Positions 7,330-14,804 of a stretch of DNA of 34,872 nt are shown here, piece after piece (position 1 is the stretch's first letter; every line of letters begins with the position of its first letter). The DNA lies in assembly GCA_964511535.1 (NCBI GenBank), contig CAZEFW010000097.1, positions 1 to 34,872 of the forward strand, written 5' to 3'. This DNA comes from CAZCFB01 sp964511535 (GTDB lineage: Bacteria > Myxococcota_A > Polyangia > GCA-2747355 > CAZCFB01). A model generated the notes under the pieces. That model made no database searches. It saw nothing but the letters and a program-made list of their open reading frames with translations, and was not told where the DNA came from. Position numbers and translations under genes: made by a program.

Positions 7330-8541
7330 TCAGCGCCGCAGAATTATCTCCCCGCTGCCGATGCCGCCGCCCACGCAGCGGCTGGTGACGCCCACCTCGC
7401 CGTCGCGCTTGCGCAGCTGGTGCACCATGTCCACGACCTGGCGCGCGCCGGTGCAGCCCACCGGGTGGCCCAGAGAGATGCCGCTGCCCCACTGGTTGGT
7501 GCGCTCCACCTCCAGCCCGTCGATGTCATGGAAGGCCCCGCCCAGCACCGCGGCGAACGCCTCGTTCAGCTCGAACAGGGAGATGTCCTTGACCCCGAAG
7601 CCGCCCTTCTCGAGCATGGGCGGGATCACCTTGAACGCCCCCTCCCCCATGTACTCGCGCTTCACGCCCACGTTGTGGAAGCCGGCCAGCTCCGCCAGCG
7701 GCTCGAGCCCAAGCTCGGCGGCGCGCGCCGCCGTCGTCAGCATCAGCACCGCGGCGCCGTCGTTGAGCGAGGACGCGTTGAGCGAGGTGATGGTGCCGCC
7801 GTCGGGCTTGAAGTAAGGCCGCGCCGCCTGGAACTTCTCCAGCGGGATCTCCCTGGGCCCCTCGTCCTGGTCCACCACCAGCGGGTCCTTCTTGCGCCGG
7901 GGGACCTCCACCGGGATGACGTAGTCGGCGAACATGCCGTCGGCCCAGCTCTTGAGCGCGTTCTGGTGGCTGCGGAAGGCGATGTCGTCCTGCTCCTCGC
8001 GGGTCACCCCGTACTTCTCCACCAGGCGCTCGGTGAGCAGGCCCATGAGCTCGCCGCGCTTGCCCACGTTGGTGTCGGTCAGCGCGCCGAAGAGGCCGTC
8101 CACCAGGGTCATGTCGCCGTACAGTTGCCCCTTGGTGCGCCCGGTGTACAGGTAGCGCGCGACGTTGCTCATGGACTCCACGCCGCCCGCGATGCCGAGG
8201 CTGACCTCTCCAAGCATCAGGCGCCGCGCCAGGCTGTGGATGGAGGCCCCGCCCGATGCACAGTTCTCGTGGAAGGTGGTGCCGGGCGAGGTGTGCGGCA
8301 CGCCGGCGAACTCCGCCGCGGTCTTGGCCAGGTTCGGCGACCGCGGGTCCTGCATCACCCAGCCCATGCAGGTGTACTCCACCATGGCGGGATCGACCCC
8401 GGTCTGGCCCAGCAGGGCCTTGATGGCCAGGGTGGCCAGGTCACGGGCCAGCAGCGGCGCCAGCCCGCCACCGATGGCGCCCACGGGGGTGCGCACCGCG
8501 CCGACGATGACCACCTTCTTCGCGTCCGGGATATCGCTCAT
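7330..8541 (-). CDS. Thiolase (acetyl-CoA acetyltransferase/acyltransferase)
   Basis: This is a 403-residue thiolase of full length. The acyl-accepting nucleophile is Cys94 in ENCASGGASIH. The other catalytic residues are also present: the NEAFA motif, His359 in the GHPVGCTG block, and the proton-transfer Cys389 in SRCVGGGIGSG. These enzymes cleave 3-ketoacyl-CoA in beta-oxidation or condense acetyl-CoA units in the reverse direction. Sequence alone does not separate the degradative from the biosynthetic type. The start at 8541 has a GAGGAG Shine-Dalgarno 6 bases upstream. It is transcribed away from the DsbA-like gene from a shared 113-base region. No acyl-CoA dehydrogenase or hydratase gene is adjacent, so it may work with enzymes encoded elsewhere. 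Confidence 0.96.
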   Translation of the reverse strand: MSDIPDAKKVVIVGAVRTPVGAIGGGLAPLLARDLATLAIKALLGQTGVDPAMVEYTCMGWVMQDPRSPNLAKTAAEFAGVPHTSPGTTFHENCASGGASIHSLARRLMLGEVSLGIAGGVESMSNVARYLYTGRTKGQLYGDMTLVDGLFGALTDTNVGKRGELMGLLTERLVEKYGVTREEQDDIAFRSHQNALKSWADGMFADYVIPVEVPRRKKDPLVVDQDEGPREIPLEKFQAARPYFKPDGGTITSLNASSLNDGAAVLMLTTAARAAELGLEPLAELAGFHNVGVKREYMGEGAFKVIPPMLEKGGFGVKDISLFELNEAFAAVLGGAFHDIDGLEVERTNQWGSGISLGHPVGCTGARQVVDMVHQLRKRDGEVGVTSRCVGGGIGSGEIILRR

Positions 8542-8582
8542 TTGTCGCTCCTCGTTCGGTTGCCGATTATCAGGTCGGGCGC

Positions 8583-8612
8583 ATCATAACGAAGATCCGA
8601 GGTGAATATCAG
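8583..8612 (-). promoter_or_regulatory. Candidate sigma70-type promoter of the thiolase gene
   Basis: On the minus strand a CTGATA box (8612-8607) is followed after 18 bases by TATGAT (8588-8583), 5/6 to the -10 consensus. This would give a leader of roughly 35 bases with a proper Shine-Dalgarno, unlike the leaderless candidates elsewhere in the window. Confidence 0.5.
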
Positions 8613-8624
8613 GGGCCGCGTTTC

Positions 8625-8637
8625 GGGTATATTACCC
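8625..8637 (+). promoter_or_regulatory. -10 region with small palindrome upstream of the DsbA-like gene
   Basis: TATATT (8628-8633) lies within a perfect small dyad GGGTA-TAT-TACCC (8625-8637). Transcription would start near 8640, leaving a short leader that contains GGAGGAG before the ATG at 8655. The -35 is not recognisable, so an activator or alternative sigma factor may be needed. The dyad could be a regulator half-site pair or chance. Confidence 0.4.
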
Positions 8638-8654
8638 AGACGGAGGAGATCACC

Positions 8655-9524
8655 ATGAGATACGCCCCGATCCTATGCGCGGCCGGACTCCTGCTTGTCG
8701 CGGCCACCGCCAGCGCCACCCCATGCGGCAAGCTCAACGCTGACCAGAAAAAGATCGCCCGGGGGGTGATGAAGAAGACCTACCCCTACGACTGCTGCGA
8801 CGAGGCGCTGACCAGCTGCCTCAAGCAGAAGAAGGTGTGCAAGCTGGCGAAGCGCCTGCGCGACGACATCTGCCGCCGCGTGGCCCGCAATCAGGCGCCC
8901 AAGGCGATCAAGGACGCCCTGGACCGCAGGGCCCGCAGCATGAGCGCGGTGGGCAAGAAGGCGAAGATATCCCTCGAGGGCATGGCGCCCGCGGGGGAGG
9001 CCGGCGCCCCGGTGACGGTGGTGGTCTACGCCTGCGCGCGGTGCCCGTTCTGCGCCAAGGCGGTGCCGAGGCTGTACCGACAGATCCACGCGGGCGGGCT
9101 CAAGGGGCGGGCGAAGCTCTACTTCAAGGCGTTCCCCATCAGGGGCCACAAGGGCTCCGCCGCCGGCGGCATGGCGTTCATGGCGGCCCAGAAGCTGGGG
9201 CAGTTCTGGCCCTACACCCTCAAGCTGTACAAGGAGTTCGACAGCTTCTCCGGGGACAAGCTGCCCGTCTGGGCCGCGGCCACCGGGATGGAGGCCGGCG
9301 CGTTCGCCGCGGCCCTCAAGGACAAGTCGCTGCGCAAGGCGCTGGTGGAGGCCAAGAAGGAGGGGCTGCGCAACGGCGTAAAGGCCACGCCGACCCTCTT
9401 TCTCAACGGCCGCAAGTACCACGGGGACCTCGACCCGGAGACCCTGCTCGACGTCATCGACGAGGAGGCCGATCGTGTGGGCGGCAAGCAGTTCTGCGAC
9501 AAGCAGCCCAAGAGGTTCTTCTGA
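8655..9524 (+). CDS. Exported DsbA-like thioredoxin-fold protein with N-terminal Cys module
   Basis: This 289-residue protein has a signal peptide (about residues 1-21). A small N-terminal helical module (~24-97) carries six cysteines, Cys24, 47, 48, 55, 62 and 73. A DsbA/thioredoxin_4-type domain (~105-280) follows. The redox motif is CPFC (Cys130/Cys133), preceded by an extra Cys127, and the cis-proline is Pro246 in KATPTLF. Such proteins exchange disulfides with periplasmic substrates. The CPFC motif and genome context suggest an oxidase or isomerase rather than a reductase, but this is uncertain. The Cys module might hold a relay or a metal. The ATG at 8655 has a strong GGAGGAG site. The next gene starts within this gene's stop codon (TGATG), so the two are coupled. 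Confidence 0.9.
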   Translation: MRYAPILCAAGLLLVAATASATPCGKLNADQKKIARGVMKKTYPYDCCDEALTSCLKQKKVCKLAKRLRDDICRRVARNQAPKAIKDALDRRARSMSAVGKKAKISLEGMAPAGEAGAPVTVVVYACARCPFCAKAVPRLYRQIHAGGLKGRAKLYFKAFPIRGHKGSAAGGMAFMAAQKLGQFWPYTLKLYKEFDSFSGDKLPVWAAATGMEAGAFAAALKDKSLRKALVEAKKEGLRNGVKATPTLFLNGRKYHGDLDPETLLDVIDEEADRVGGKQFCDKQPKRFF

Positions 9525-9988
9525 TGGCCCGGGAGAAAGTGCCGTGCGGCATCTACCGCACCACGCGCCCCATCGCTGACGGCATCCACTCCGGCATGCT
9601 GGTCTACTACCACAACCACGGCGATCCGGGCCCCGGGGTCTACTTGCCGCAGGACTGGGTCAACAACCGCGCCATCTTTCACGAGTCGGGCACCACCGTG
9701 CCTGACGAGGCGTACGCCGAGAGCCTGGAGCCGCTGCCGGACGAGGGCCTCTACCGGGTGGCCAACGACTTCTACTGCTGTGAGGACCGCTGCCAGCGCT
9801 TCGAGGAGGAGATGCTGGTGCAGCTGGGCTACAACGGCGACGCCGAGGCGATCCTGTTCATTCCGGCGCTGGTGGATGGGCTGCTGGAGTTCCCCGACTC
9901 CGGCACCATCATCGAGTCGTGGAAGCTCAAGCAGCTGACCATGCTCAAGGTCACGGTGGAGGAGCCGGAGCCGAGCGGCCTCAATTGA
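9524..9988 (+). CDS. Conserved-looking unknown protein coupled to the DsbA-like gene
   Basis: I do not recognise this 154-residue soluble protein. It has no signal peptide or membrane segment. It is mildly acidic and contains four cysteines, three of them clustered as CCEDRC near residue 88. The N-terminal half has alternating hydrophobic residues (GMLVYYHNHGDPGPGVYLP) suggestive of beta structure, and the middle has a helical EEEMLVQLG segment. The ATG at 9524 shares one base with the stop of the DsbA-like gene, so coupled translation is likely. It ends 69 bases before the next gene. The coupling suggests a related role, but the product lacks an export signal while its partner has one. Confidence 0.7.
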   Translation: MAREKVPCGIYRTTRPIADGIHSGMLVYYHNHGDPGPGVYLPQDWVNNRAIFHESGTTVPDEAYAESLEPLPDEGLYRVANDFYCCEDRCQRFEEEMLVQLGYNGDAEAILFIPALVDGLLEFPDSGTIIESWKLKQLTMLKVTVEEPEPSGLN

Positions 9989-10043
9989 AGCCGGGCACAG
10001 TGTCCAAAGTCGGTTTTTCTCGCATCCGGGTCGACTTGTTCTT

Positions 10044-10049
10044 TATAAT
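10044..10049 (+). promoter_or_regulatory. Consensus -10 box 8 bases before a GTG start (leaderless candidate)
   Basis: A perfect TATAAT lies 8 bases before the GTG at 10058, with no Shine-Dalgarno between. No -35 match is present at 15-19 bases. The predicted transcription start falls on or next to the start codon. Confidence 0.5.
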
Positions 10050-10057
10050 GAGCCGAC

Positions 10058-11770
10058 GTGGCTGATTCGACCAAAAACATCCCCGCTGCGAAGCTCAAGA
10101 TGAAGCGGGTGCTCTCCTGCATGGTGGTGGGCCACTTCGGCCTCATCCCCGGGGAAGTGTGGTGGATGAACCACCACCAATCCCTGCTCTGGTGCGAGGA
10201 GGAGCTGGCCATGGGCGGCGAGGTGCGCATCCGGCTGGACATGGACACCGGCGCCGATCTGGTGGACGTGATGGTGCAGGTGGACACCCGCCTGCCGCTG
10301 GACTTCTGCCGGCTGCCCAAGGGCCACCTGCACCTGGGGGACTACGGGCTGGTGGAAGAGGGACGCCAGGACAATTTCAGGCGTGATCTGGCCCGGGCCA
10401 ACCCGGCGCTCAAGCTGTTTGATCCAGGCCACCTGCCGCCACAGCTGACCCGCCATGTCAGGAAGGCATCGCAGGCAGCGGAGCCCGAGCGGAGTCCGCG
10501 ACCGGATGCGGAAGAGGCCACCCCCAAGGTGAGCGCGCACGCCATCCCGCTGGGCGGCGCCGCGAGCCAGCTGCGCAAGCGCGCCATCAAGAAGCTGAAG
10601 GAGGAGCAGGAGCGACAGGAGCTGGAGGAGGCGCGGGAGGAGGAGCTGGAGGAGGCGGTCTCTGCCGAGGAGCAACGCAAGGAGGAGGAGGCCGGAGAGC
10701 GGCGGCGGTTCGAGGACATCCTTCGCCAGAAGATGGGCGCGGAGGGCGAGGCCCTGGCGGAGAAAGAGCGCGAGGAGAAGAGCCAGCGATCTTTGTCCGG
10801 GGAGGCGGTGGCCGTGCCGGTGCTCAACAAGGACTCTGATTCGGACCCGGGGTTCGGTGACGCGGTCGCCGAGCATGAGGCGGAGCCCGATCCCGACCAA
10901 ACCGTCGAGGAGACGCCCTCGGCCAAGGCCAGGGCCCGCCAGGAGTCCGGGCAATCCGAGCCGCCTGCCGCCGAGTCGTTCGAACCGCGAGAGATCACCG
11001 GCCTCGACGCGCTGATCCTGGCAGCCGAGGGCAGCAAGAAGCGGGAAGCCGAGGCGGCGAAGGCCGAGCCCGACGAGGGTTTGCCCGACGGCGTGGCCGA
11101 TCTGGTGGGCGCCTGGATCGAGGAGACCAGCTCGGTCCCCGTGGAGGACGCCGTCGAGCTGTCGGACGACGACGACGACGATGTCCACCTGTCAAGCGAC
11201 GACGATGACGGTGATGACGGCCTCATTGATCTGACCGACGGCACGCCCGACGAGGACGCGGCGGAGGACGAGGAAGCGGATGGGCAGCTGGAGCTGGAGC
11301 TGGCCGACGAGCCCTCCTTCAAGATCAAGGACAAGGAGCCCGATGTATGGGAGTTCGACGCTTCCACGGGCGAGCGACCGGCCGCCGAGCAGGAGCCGGA
11401 GCCCGAGCCGGAGCCCGAGCCGGAGAAGCCGAAGAAGCCGAAGCTGGACGCCGAGACCCGGCGCCTGCTTCCCGCCGCCCTCGGCCCGGGAAAGCCCCCC
11501 TCCATCATGCTGCGGGTGGCTGACCCGGCGCAGCTGCGGCGCACCCTGGACCTGAACCTGGACGATTGGCGGGCTGTGTTCAGGATCCGCCCCGAGCCGA
11601 AGCTCGAAGCGGGCGATCCGGTGAAGCTGTTCCTCTCCCTGCCCGGCAATGTCTACCTGGAGCTCGAGGGGCTGGTGTACGACTACGACGCGCCAGGCAC
11701 GCACATGGTGGTCGAGCCGCTGCAGGATGATGACTTCGGTACGCTGAGGGATATGTGGGAGGAGCGGTAG
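10058..11770 (+). CDS. Long acidic coiled-coil protein with PilZ-like terminal domains
   Basis: This 570-residue cytoplasmic protein has three parts. The N-terminal ~110 residues look like a compact beta-barrel-type domain. A central low-complexity region (~140-470) has a charged coiled coil (KKLKEEQERQELEEAREEE), an Asp/Glu-rich stretch with a run of six Asp near residue 370, and an EP repeat near 450. The C-terminal ~85 residues ('IMLRVADPAQLRRTLDLNL' onward) resemble the divergent PilZ domains common in myxobacteria. True PilZ domains bind cyclic di-GMP through RxxxR and D/NxSxxG; I do not see these clearly, so binding may be lost. The GTG start is chosen from the TATAAT placement; an ATG at 10100 is the alternative. 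It converges with the next gene across 9 bases. Confidence 0.7.
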   Translation: MADSTKNIPAAKLKMKRVLSCMVVGHFGLIPGEVWWMNHHQSLLWCEEELAMGGEVRIRLDMDTGADLVDVMVQVDTRLPLDFCRLPKGHLHLGDYGLVEEGRQDNFRRDLARANPALKLFDPGHLPPQLTRHVRKASQAAEPERSPRPDAEEATPKVSAHAIPLGGAASQLRKRAIKKLKEEQERQELEEAREEELEEAVSAEEQRKEEEAGERRRFEDILRQKMGAEGEALAEKEREEKSQRSLSGEAVAVPVLNKDSDSDPGFGDAVAEHEAEPDPDQTVEETPSAKARARQESGQSEPPAAESFEPREITGLDALILAAEGSKKREAEAAKAEPDEGLPDGVADLVGAWIEETSSVPVEDAVELSDDDDDDVHLSSDDDDGDDGLIDLTDGTPDEDAAEDEEADGQLELELADEPSFKIKDKEPDVWEFDASTGERPAAEQEPEPEPEPEPEKPKKPKLDAETRRLLPAALGPGKPPSIMLRVADPAQLRRTLDLNLDDWRAVFRIRPEPKLEAGDPVKLFLSLPGNVYLELEGLVYDYDAPGTHMVVEPLQDDDFGTLRDMWEER

Positions 11771-11779
11771 GGCGCTGCT

Positions 11780-12274
11780 TTATTTGAGGTAGATCTCCGT
11801 GGCGGTGAACACCTTGGCCTTCAGATCCACCCCGCCCACCTTGATGATCAGCTTGGTCTTCTTCGGGTAGTAGCAGGCGCCGAGGTTGTTCTGGGTCATG
11901 TCGTCCGACAGATCCACGCGGGCCTTCTTGCCCTTGCCCCTGGTCTTGAGGATCGGCTTGAACCGGTATTTCTTGCCCCGGCCGATGAGCTTGAGCGCCT
12001 TCTCCTTCTTGTCGGCCTCCTTGAGCACCTTCACCGTCATGACGCAGTCGGGGTACGCCTTGTCGTTGACCGCCAGCACCCGGACCATGATCATATCCGG
12101 CGCCATCTTGGTCAGCTTCAGCTTGGCCCGGAGGGACTCGCTGCCGTCGTCGTCAGCCACGGCGAGCGCGTCCTCACCGGCAGCGAACGGGTCCTCCTCC
12201 TCGGCCTGGCTTACGCCGTAGATCAGCAGCATCGGCGCTACCAGCGCGGCCAACAGCGTGGCGCGTCTCTTCAT
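11780..12274 (-). CDS. Small exported protein of unknown function
   Basis: This is a 164-residue protein with a signal peptide (about residues 1-28, ending near VSQAEEED). An acidic stretch (~29-48) is followed by a basic, beta-rich domain containing two cysteines and many lysines (KGKKARVDLSDD). I do not recognise the family. The ATG at 12274 is chosen because an AAAGGAG Shine-Dalgarno precedes it and it begins the signal peptide; the longer frame upstream overlaps the previous gene. Only 2 bases separate it from the stop of the preceding gene, so it is the last member of the metalloprotease operon. It could be a substrate, inhibitor or partner of that protease, which is inference. Confidence 0.75.
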   Translation of the reverse strand: MKRRATLLAALVAPMLLIYGVSQAEEEDPFAAGEDALAVADDDGSESLRAKLKLTKMAPDMIMVRVLAVNDKAYPDCVMTVKVLKEADKKEKALKLIGRGKKYRFKPILKTRGKGKKARVDLSDDMTQNNLGACYYPKKTKLIIKVGGVDLKAKVFTATEIYLK

Positions 12275-12276
12275 GG

Positions 12277-12897
12277 TCACTCTCCTTTGGTTTGCTTCAC
12301 GGTTTTGCCGGTCCCTGGCGCCTCGGCGCCGGGGTCCTGCCTGGTCTTCTTCGGTTTGTCCGGCGGGCACGACAGCCAGCCGAACCTGCGCACCCGCGCG
12401 GCGGTCTTGCCCGGCTTGCGGGTGACCACCCACACTTTGCACCCGAGGCGCTTGCGCAGCTTGCGGCTCATGGACCGCCCCGCCTTCAGGTTCAGCGGGT
12501 CGCCCTTGGCAGGCGCCAGGGACAGCCGGTCGCCCTCGAGGCGGAGCTGGCCCACCCTGGGCAGGCCATAGCCGGCGTTCATGATCTCGTAGCGCCCCAC
12601 CTCGAGGGTGGGCGTCATCAGCTTCTTCGGGCCCGGCTTTGCCCAGACCTTCACCCGGTGGCCGTCGAGCCTGAGCAGCTCCCCTCGAGCCGCGCCCGTG
12701 AGCAAGAAGCGATCGCCCTTGCGGTCTGTGAGCTGTGGCTCGCCGCCGTCCTGCCCTCTCACCACCAGCAGCCGCCCCTCCTTCGGCTCACCCTCGACCG
12801 CAGGGGTCGCAGGCGCACCTGGCTTCGCGCTGGCCTCCGCGGGGCAGAGGGCCAGCGTGAGCAGGGCGGCGGTAACCAACAGGGCGGGTGTCTTCAT
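12277..12897 (-). CDS. Exported basic protein of unknown function
   Basis: This 206-residue protein has a signal peptide (about residues 1-24, ending ASAKPG). The mature chain is beta-rich and strongly basic. It includes 'GRLLVVRGQDGGEPQLTDR' and two short repeats of charged turns, and ends in a Pro/Lys/Gly-rich tail. Two cysteines remain in the mature part. No family is recognised. It starts 12 bases after the metalloprotease gene stop and ends 2 bases before the next small exported gene, so the three form one operon. The Shine-Dalgarno is a purine run GAGAGAG upstream of the ATG at 12897. Confidence 0.72.
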   Translation of the reverse strand: MKTPALLVTAALLTLALCPAEASAKPGAPATPAVEGEPKEGRLLVVRGQDGGEPQLTDRKGDRFLLTGAARGELLRLDGHRVKVWAKPGPKKLMTPTLEVGRYEIMNAGYGLPRVGQLRLEGDRLSLAPAKGDPLNLKAGRSMSRKLRKRLGCKVWVVTRKPGKTAARVRRFGWLSCPPDKPKKTRQDPGAEAPGTGKTVKQTKGE

Positions 12898-12909
12898 GGG
12901 GTCTCTCTC

Positions 12910-14592
12910 TTACTTGAGCTTGACCACCGCGTAGCGGAAGTCCTTCTCGGCGGTGGTGACCTTCACCTTCACCTTGCCGCTCTTGCCCTTGAGCAGGTAG
13001 AAGCGGGCGCTGGCGTTGGCCACGGAGTCATTGGTGGCGCCGGTGAGGTCCTCCTCGAGGGGCCCCTTGAGGGTCACCGAGGCGCCGGTGTTGTCCTTGA
13101 GCGTCCCGCGGACGCGCAGGCCGATGGTGCCCCCCTGCACCGGGTCGCTCTTGGCGGGGCCGTAGTTGTAGCCGGCGAAGGAGGTGACGCCGCGGCCGTC
13201 CAGAGCCATCGCGGCGATCCATGCGTCGAAGGCGGACTTGTGGTTGCCGTAGGCAGCGTCGATGGCGGCCGTGCCCTGCTTGCCCGGGTCGCGCAGGGCC
13301 TTGAGGAACGCCGCCCCGCCGCTGTCGCTGATGCTGCCGTCGGAGTTGTACTTCACCCCGCCCTTCTGCTCGAACAGGTACCAGAGGTAGAGCAGCGCCA
13401 TGGCGCGGTTGCCCTTCTCGTCGTCCTTGAAGAAGACGCTGTAGTCCTCCATGGCGGTGAACAGCTCCTGGTTCAGCAGGGTGACGTTCTCGCCGCCGAA
13501 GCCGCAGGCGCCCTCCGCGAGGTGGGAGAGCCCCTCGTCCAGCCAGAGCGCCTCGAGGGAGCCGGTCTGGCCGTTCTTCTCGGGGCGGTACTTCTTGACC
13601 GCGAAGTTGAGCAGGTGCTGGAACTCGTGGGCCAGGATCGTATGGACGTCGGTGAGCTTGCTCGTGGACTTGGCGTCGACGTAGAGGATGTCAGCCTTGT
13701 TGGAGTTCTTCTTGGTCTCCGAGAAGTCCACGGCGTTGAAGAACCCCACCGCGGGCTTCTTGGCCGAGACCTGCTTGGAGATCACGATCCAGACCAGGCC
13801 GTCGGCGTTGCGGTCGGTGGAGAGGGTGGCGCCACCGGAGCTGAGCTTGGGGTTGCCGAACAGCCCCACGTCGCGCGGGTAGATCACCTTCTCGAACTTG
13901 TCGAGGATCGCGCTGACGGTGCTGGCAGAGACGGTGTCGCTGGCGTCCACCAGCACCGCGGCCATCTTGCCCTTCTTGCGCACCTTGGCGTTGATGGTGC
14001 CGACGCTGGAGAACTCAGCCACGTTGACGGTCACGGACGAGACGCAGGTCTTGTTGTGGCAAACCTGGTCCGCCTTGGCGCAGCTGGCCGAGGTGGTGCA
14101 GCCCGCCAGGGGCTGGTTCATGCCCCCCGGCAGCGGGACCAGGCGCGTGCCGGCGGCGATGACAGCCTGCTGGCGCGTCCAGCGCTCCACCGCCAGTCGC
14201 TGCTGCCACCTGAGCCAGAGCTTCGGGTTGCGCACCTTCAGCGGCACGGGCGGGCGCCAGCGCAGCTTGTGCGAGGTGGTCCCGGTGCCGCCGCCGGTGA
14301 CAGTGATGTCAAAGTCGATGGCGTCCGCGGCGGTGGAGGAGACGGAGTACGGCACCACCAGGAAGCGCTCCGAGCCGGTGGCGAAGTCGACCTCCACCGT
14401 CTGCCCCGCGGTCTTCGTGGTCACGATCCCGGTGGGCGGCGCCCCCTTGTCAGCTCCGCCGCCGCCGCCGCCGTCGAGGTTGCTCCCGAAGCCATCGGTG
14501 CCGCCGCCGAGCAGCTCGTCGCAGCCGCCAAAGGTGAGAGCCAGGACCACTGCTGCCCCGGCGATGTGCATATTTGTCCAGAAGTTACGCAT
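12910..14592 (-). CDS. M30-type (hyicolysin-like) zinc metalloprotease lipoprotein
   Basis: This 560-residue exported protein has a signal ending in FGGC (probable lipid Cys24, with Asp at +2). A Gly-rich linker follows, then a beta-rich N-terminal region, a small Cys cluster (Cys165, 171, 178 and 183) and the protease domain. The zinc site is HEFQH (His322, Glu323, His326) with a likely third ligand Glu353 in 'WLDEGLSHLAEG'. The pair HExxH...WL(D/N)EGLxHLAE is the hallmark of family M30. A beta-sandwich-like C-terminal domain (~480-560) resembles the pre-peptidase/PPC-type domains found on secreted proteases. The ATG at 14592 has an AGGAG site. It leads an operon with two small exported proteins. 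Confidence 0.85.
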   Translation of the reverse strand: MRNFWTNMHIAGAAVVLALTFGGCDELLGGGTDGFGSNLDGGGGGGADKGAPPTGIVTTKTAGQTVEVDFATGSERFLVVPYSVSSTAADAIDFDITVTGGGTGTTSHKLRWRPPVPLKVRNPKLWLRWQQRLAVERWTRQQAVIAAGTRLVPLPGGMNQPLAGCTTSASCAKADQVCHNKTCVSSVTVNVAEFSSVGTINAKVRKKGKMAAVLVDASDTVSASTVSAILDKFEKVIYPRDVGLFGNPKLSSGGATLSTDRNADGLVWIVISKQVSAKKPAVGFFNAVDFSETKKNSNKADILYVDAKSTSKLTDVHTILAHEFQHLLNFAVKKYRPEKNGQTGSLEALWLDEGLSHLAEGACGFGGENVTLLNQELFTAMEDYSVFFKDDEKGNRAMALLYLWYLFEQKGGVKYNSDGSISDSGGAAFLKALRDPGKQGTAAIDAAYGNHKSAFDAWIAAMALDGRGVTSFAGYNYGPAKSDPVQGGTIGLRVRGTLKDNTGASVTLKGPLEEDLTGATNDSVANASARFYLLKGKSGKVKVKVTTAEKDFRYAVVKLK

Positions 14593-14653
14593 GGCAAGTC
14601 TTCTCCTGTAATGGAACGACAGACCATGAAGTCTGAATCGCCGCCCCCAGGCA

Positions 14654-14659
14654 AGTCAA
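14654..14659 (-). promoter_or_regulatory. Possible -35 box of the metalloprotease operon
   Basis: TTGACT on the minus strand (14659-14654) is followed after 18 bases by a poor -10-like CAGACT. The position, about 60 bases before the ATG, suits a promoter with a normal leader and Shine-Dalgarno, but the -10 is weak. Confidence 0.25.
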
Positions 14660-14696
14660 GGCGAGGGCCGCTGGCCTCGTCCGCGCTGACTCTCTC

Positions 14697-14736
14697 ATTC
14701 TGGCATTCTGGCATCCGGGCATCCGGGCATCCGGGC
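14697..14736 (+). repeat. Five tandem 8-base repeats
   Basis: Two copies of ATTCTGGC and three copies of ATCCGGGC run head to tail in the gap between the metalloprotease and AsmA-like genes. The same repeat family, in the opposite orientation, occurs at 27373-27404, so the two copies bracket the three-gene AsmA/CHAT operon. Confidence 0.85.
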
Positions 14737-14791
14737 AATGGCGAGTCAAAGGCTCGCGCTCTATCCCTATCCTGACCGAGCGACGGTCCGC

Positions 14792-14797
14792 TATATT
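14792..14797 (+). promoter_or_regulatory. -10 box 7 bases before the AsmA-like gene (leaderless candidate)
   Basis: TATATT ends 7 bases before the ATG at 14805. No Shine-Dalgarno is present and no convincing -35 is seen at normal spacing. This is the only visible promoter for the three-gene operon that follows. Confidence 0.45.
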
Positions 14798-14804
14798 CAA
14801 CCCC

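Noticed and set aside
7330..8541. Cysteine next to the active-site His of the thiolase (GHPVGCTG) as an unusual feature
   Set aside because: GHPxGCTG is a common variant of this thiolase motif; all catalytic residues are present.
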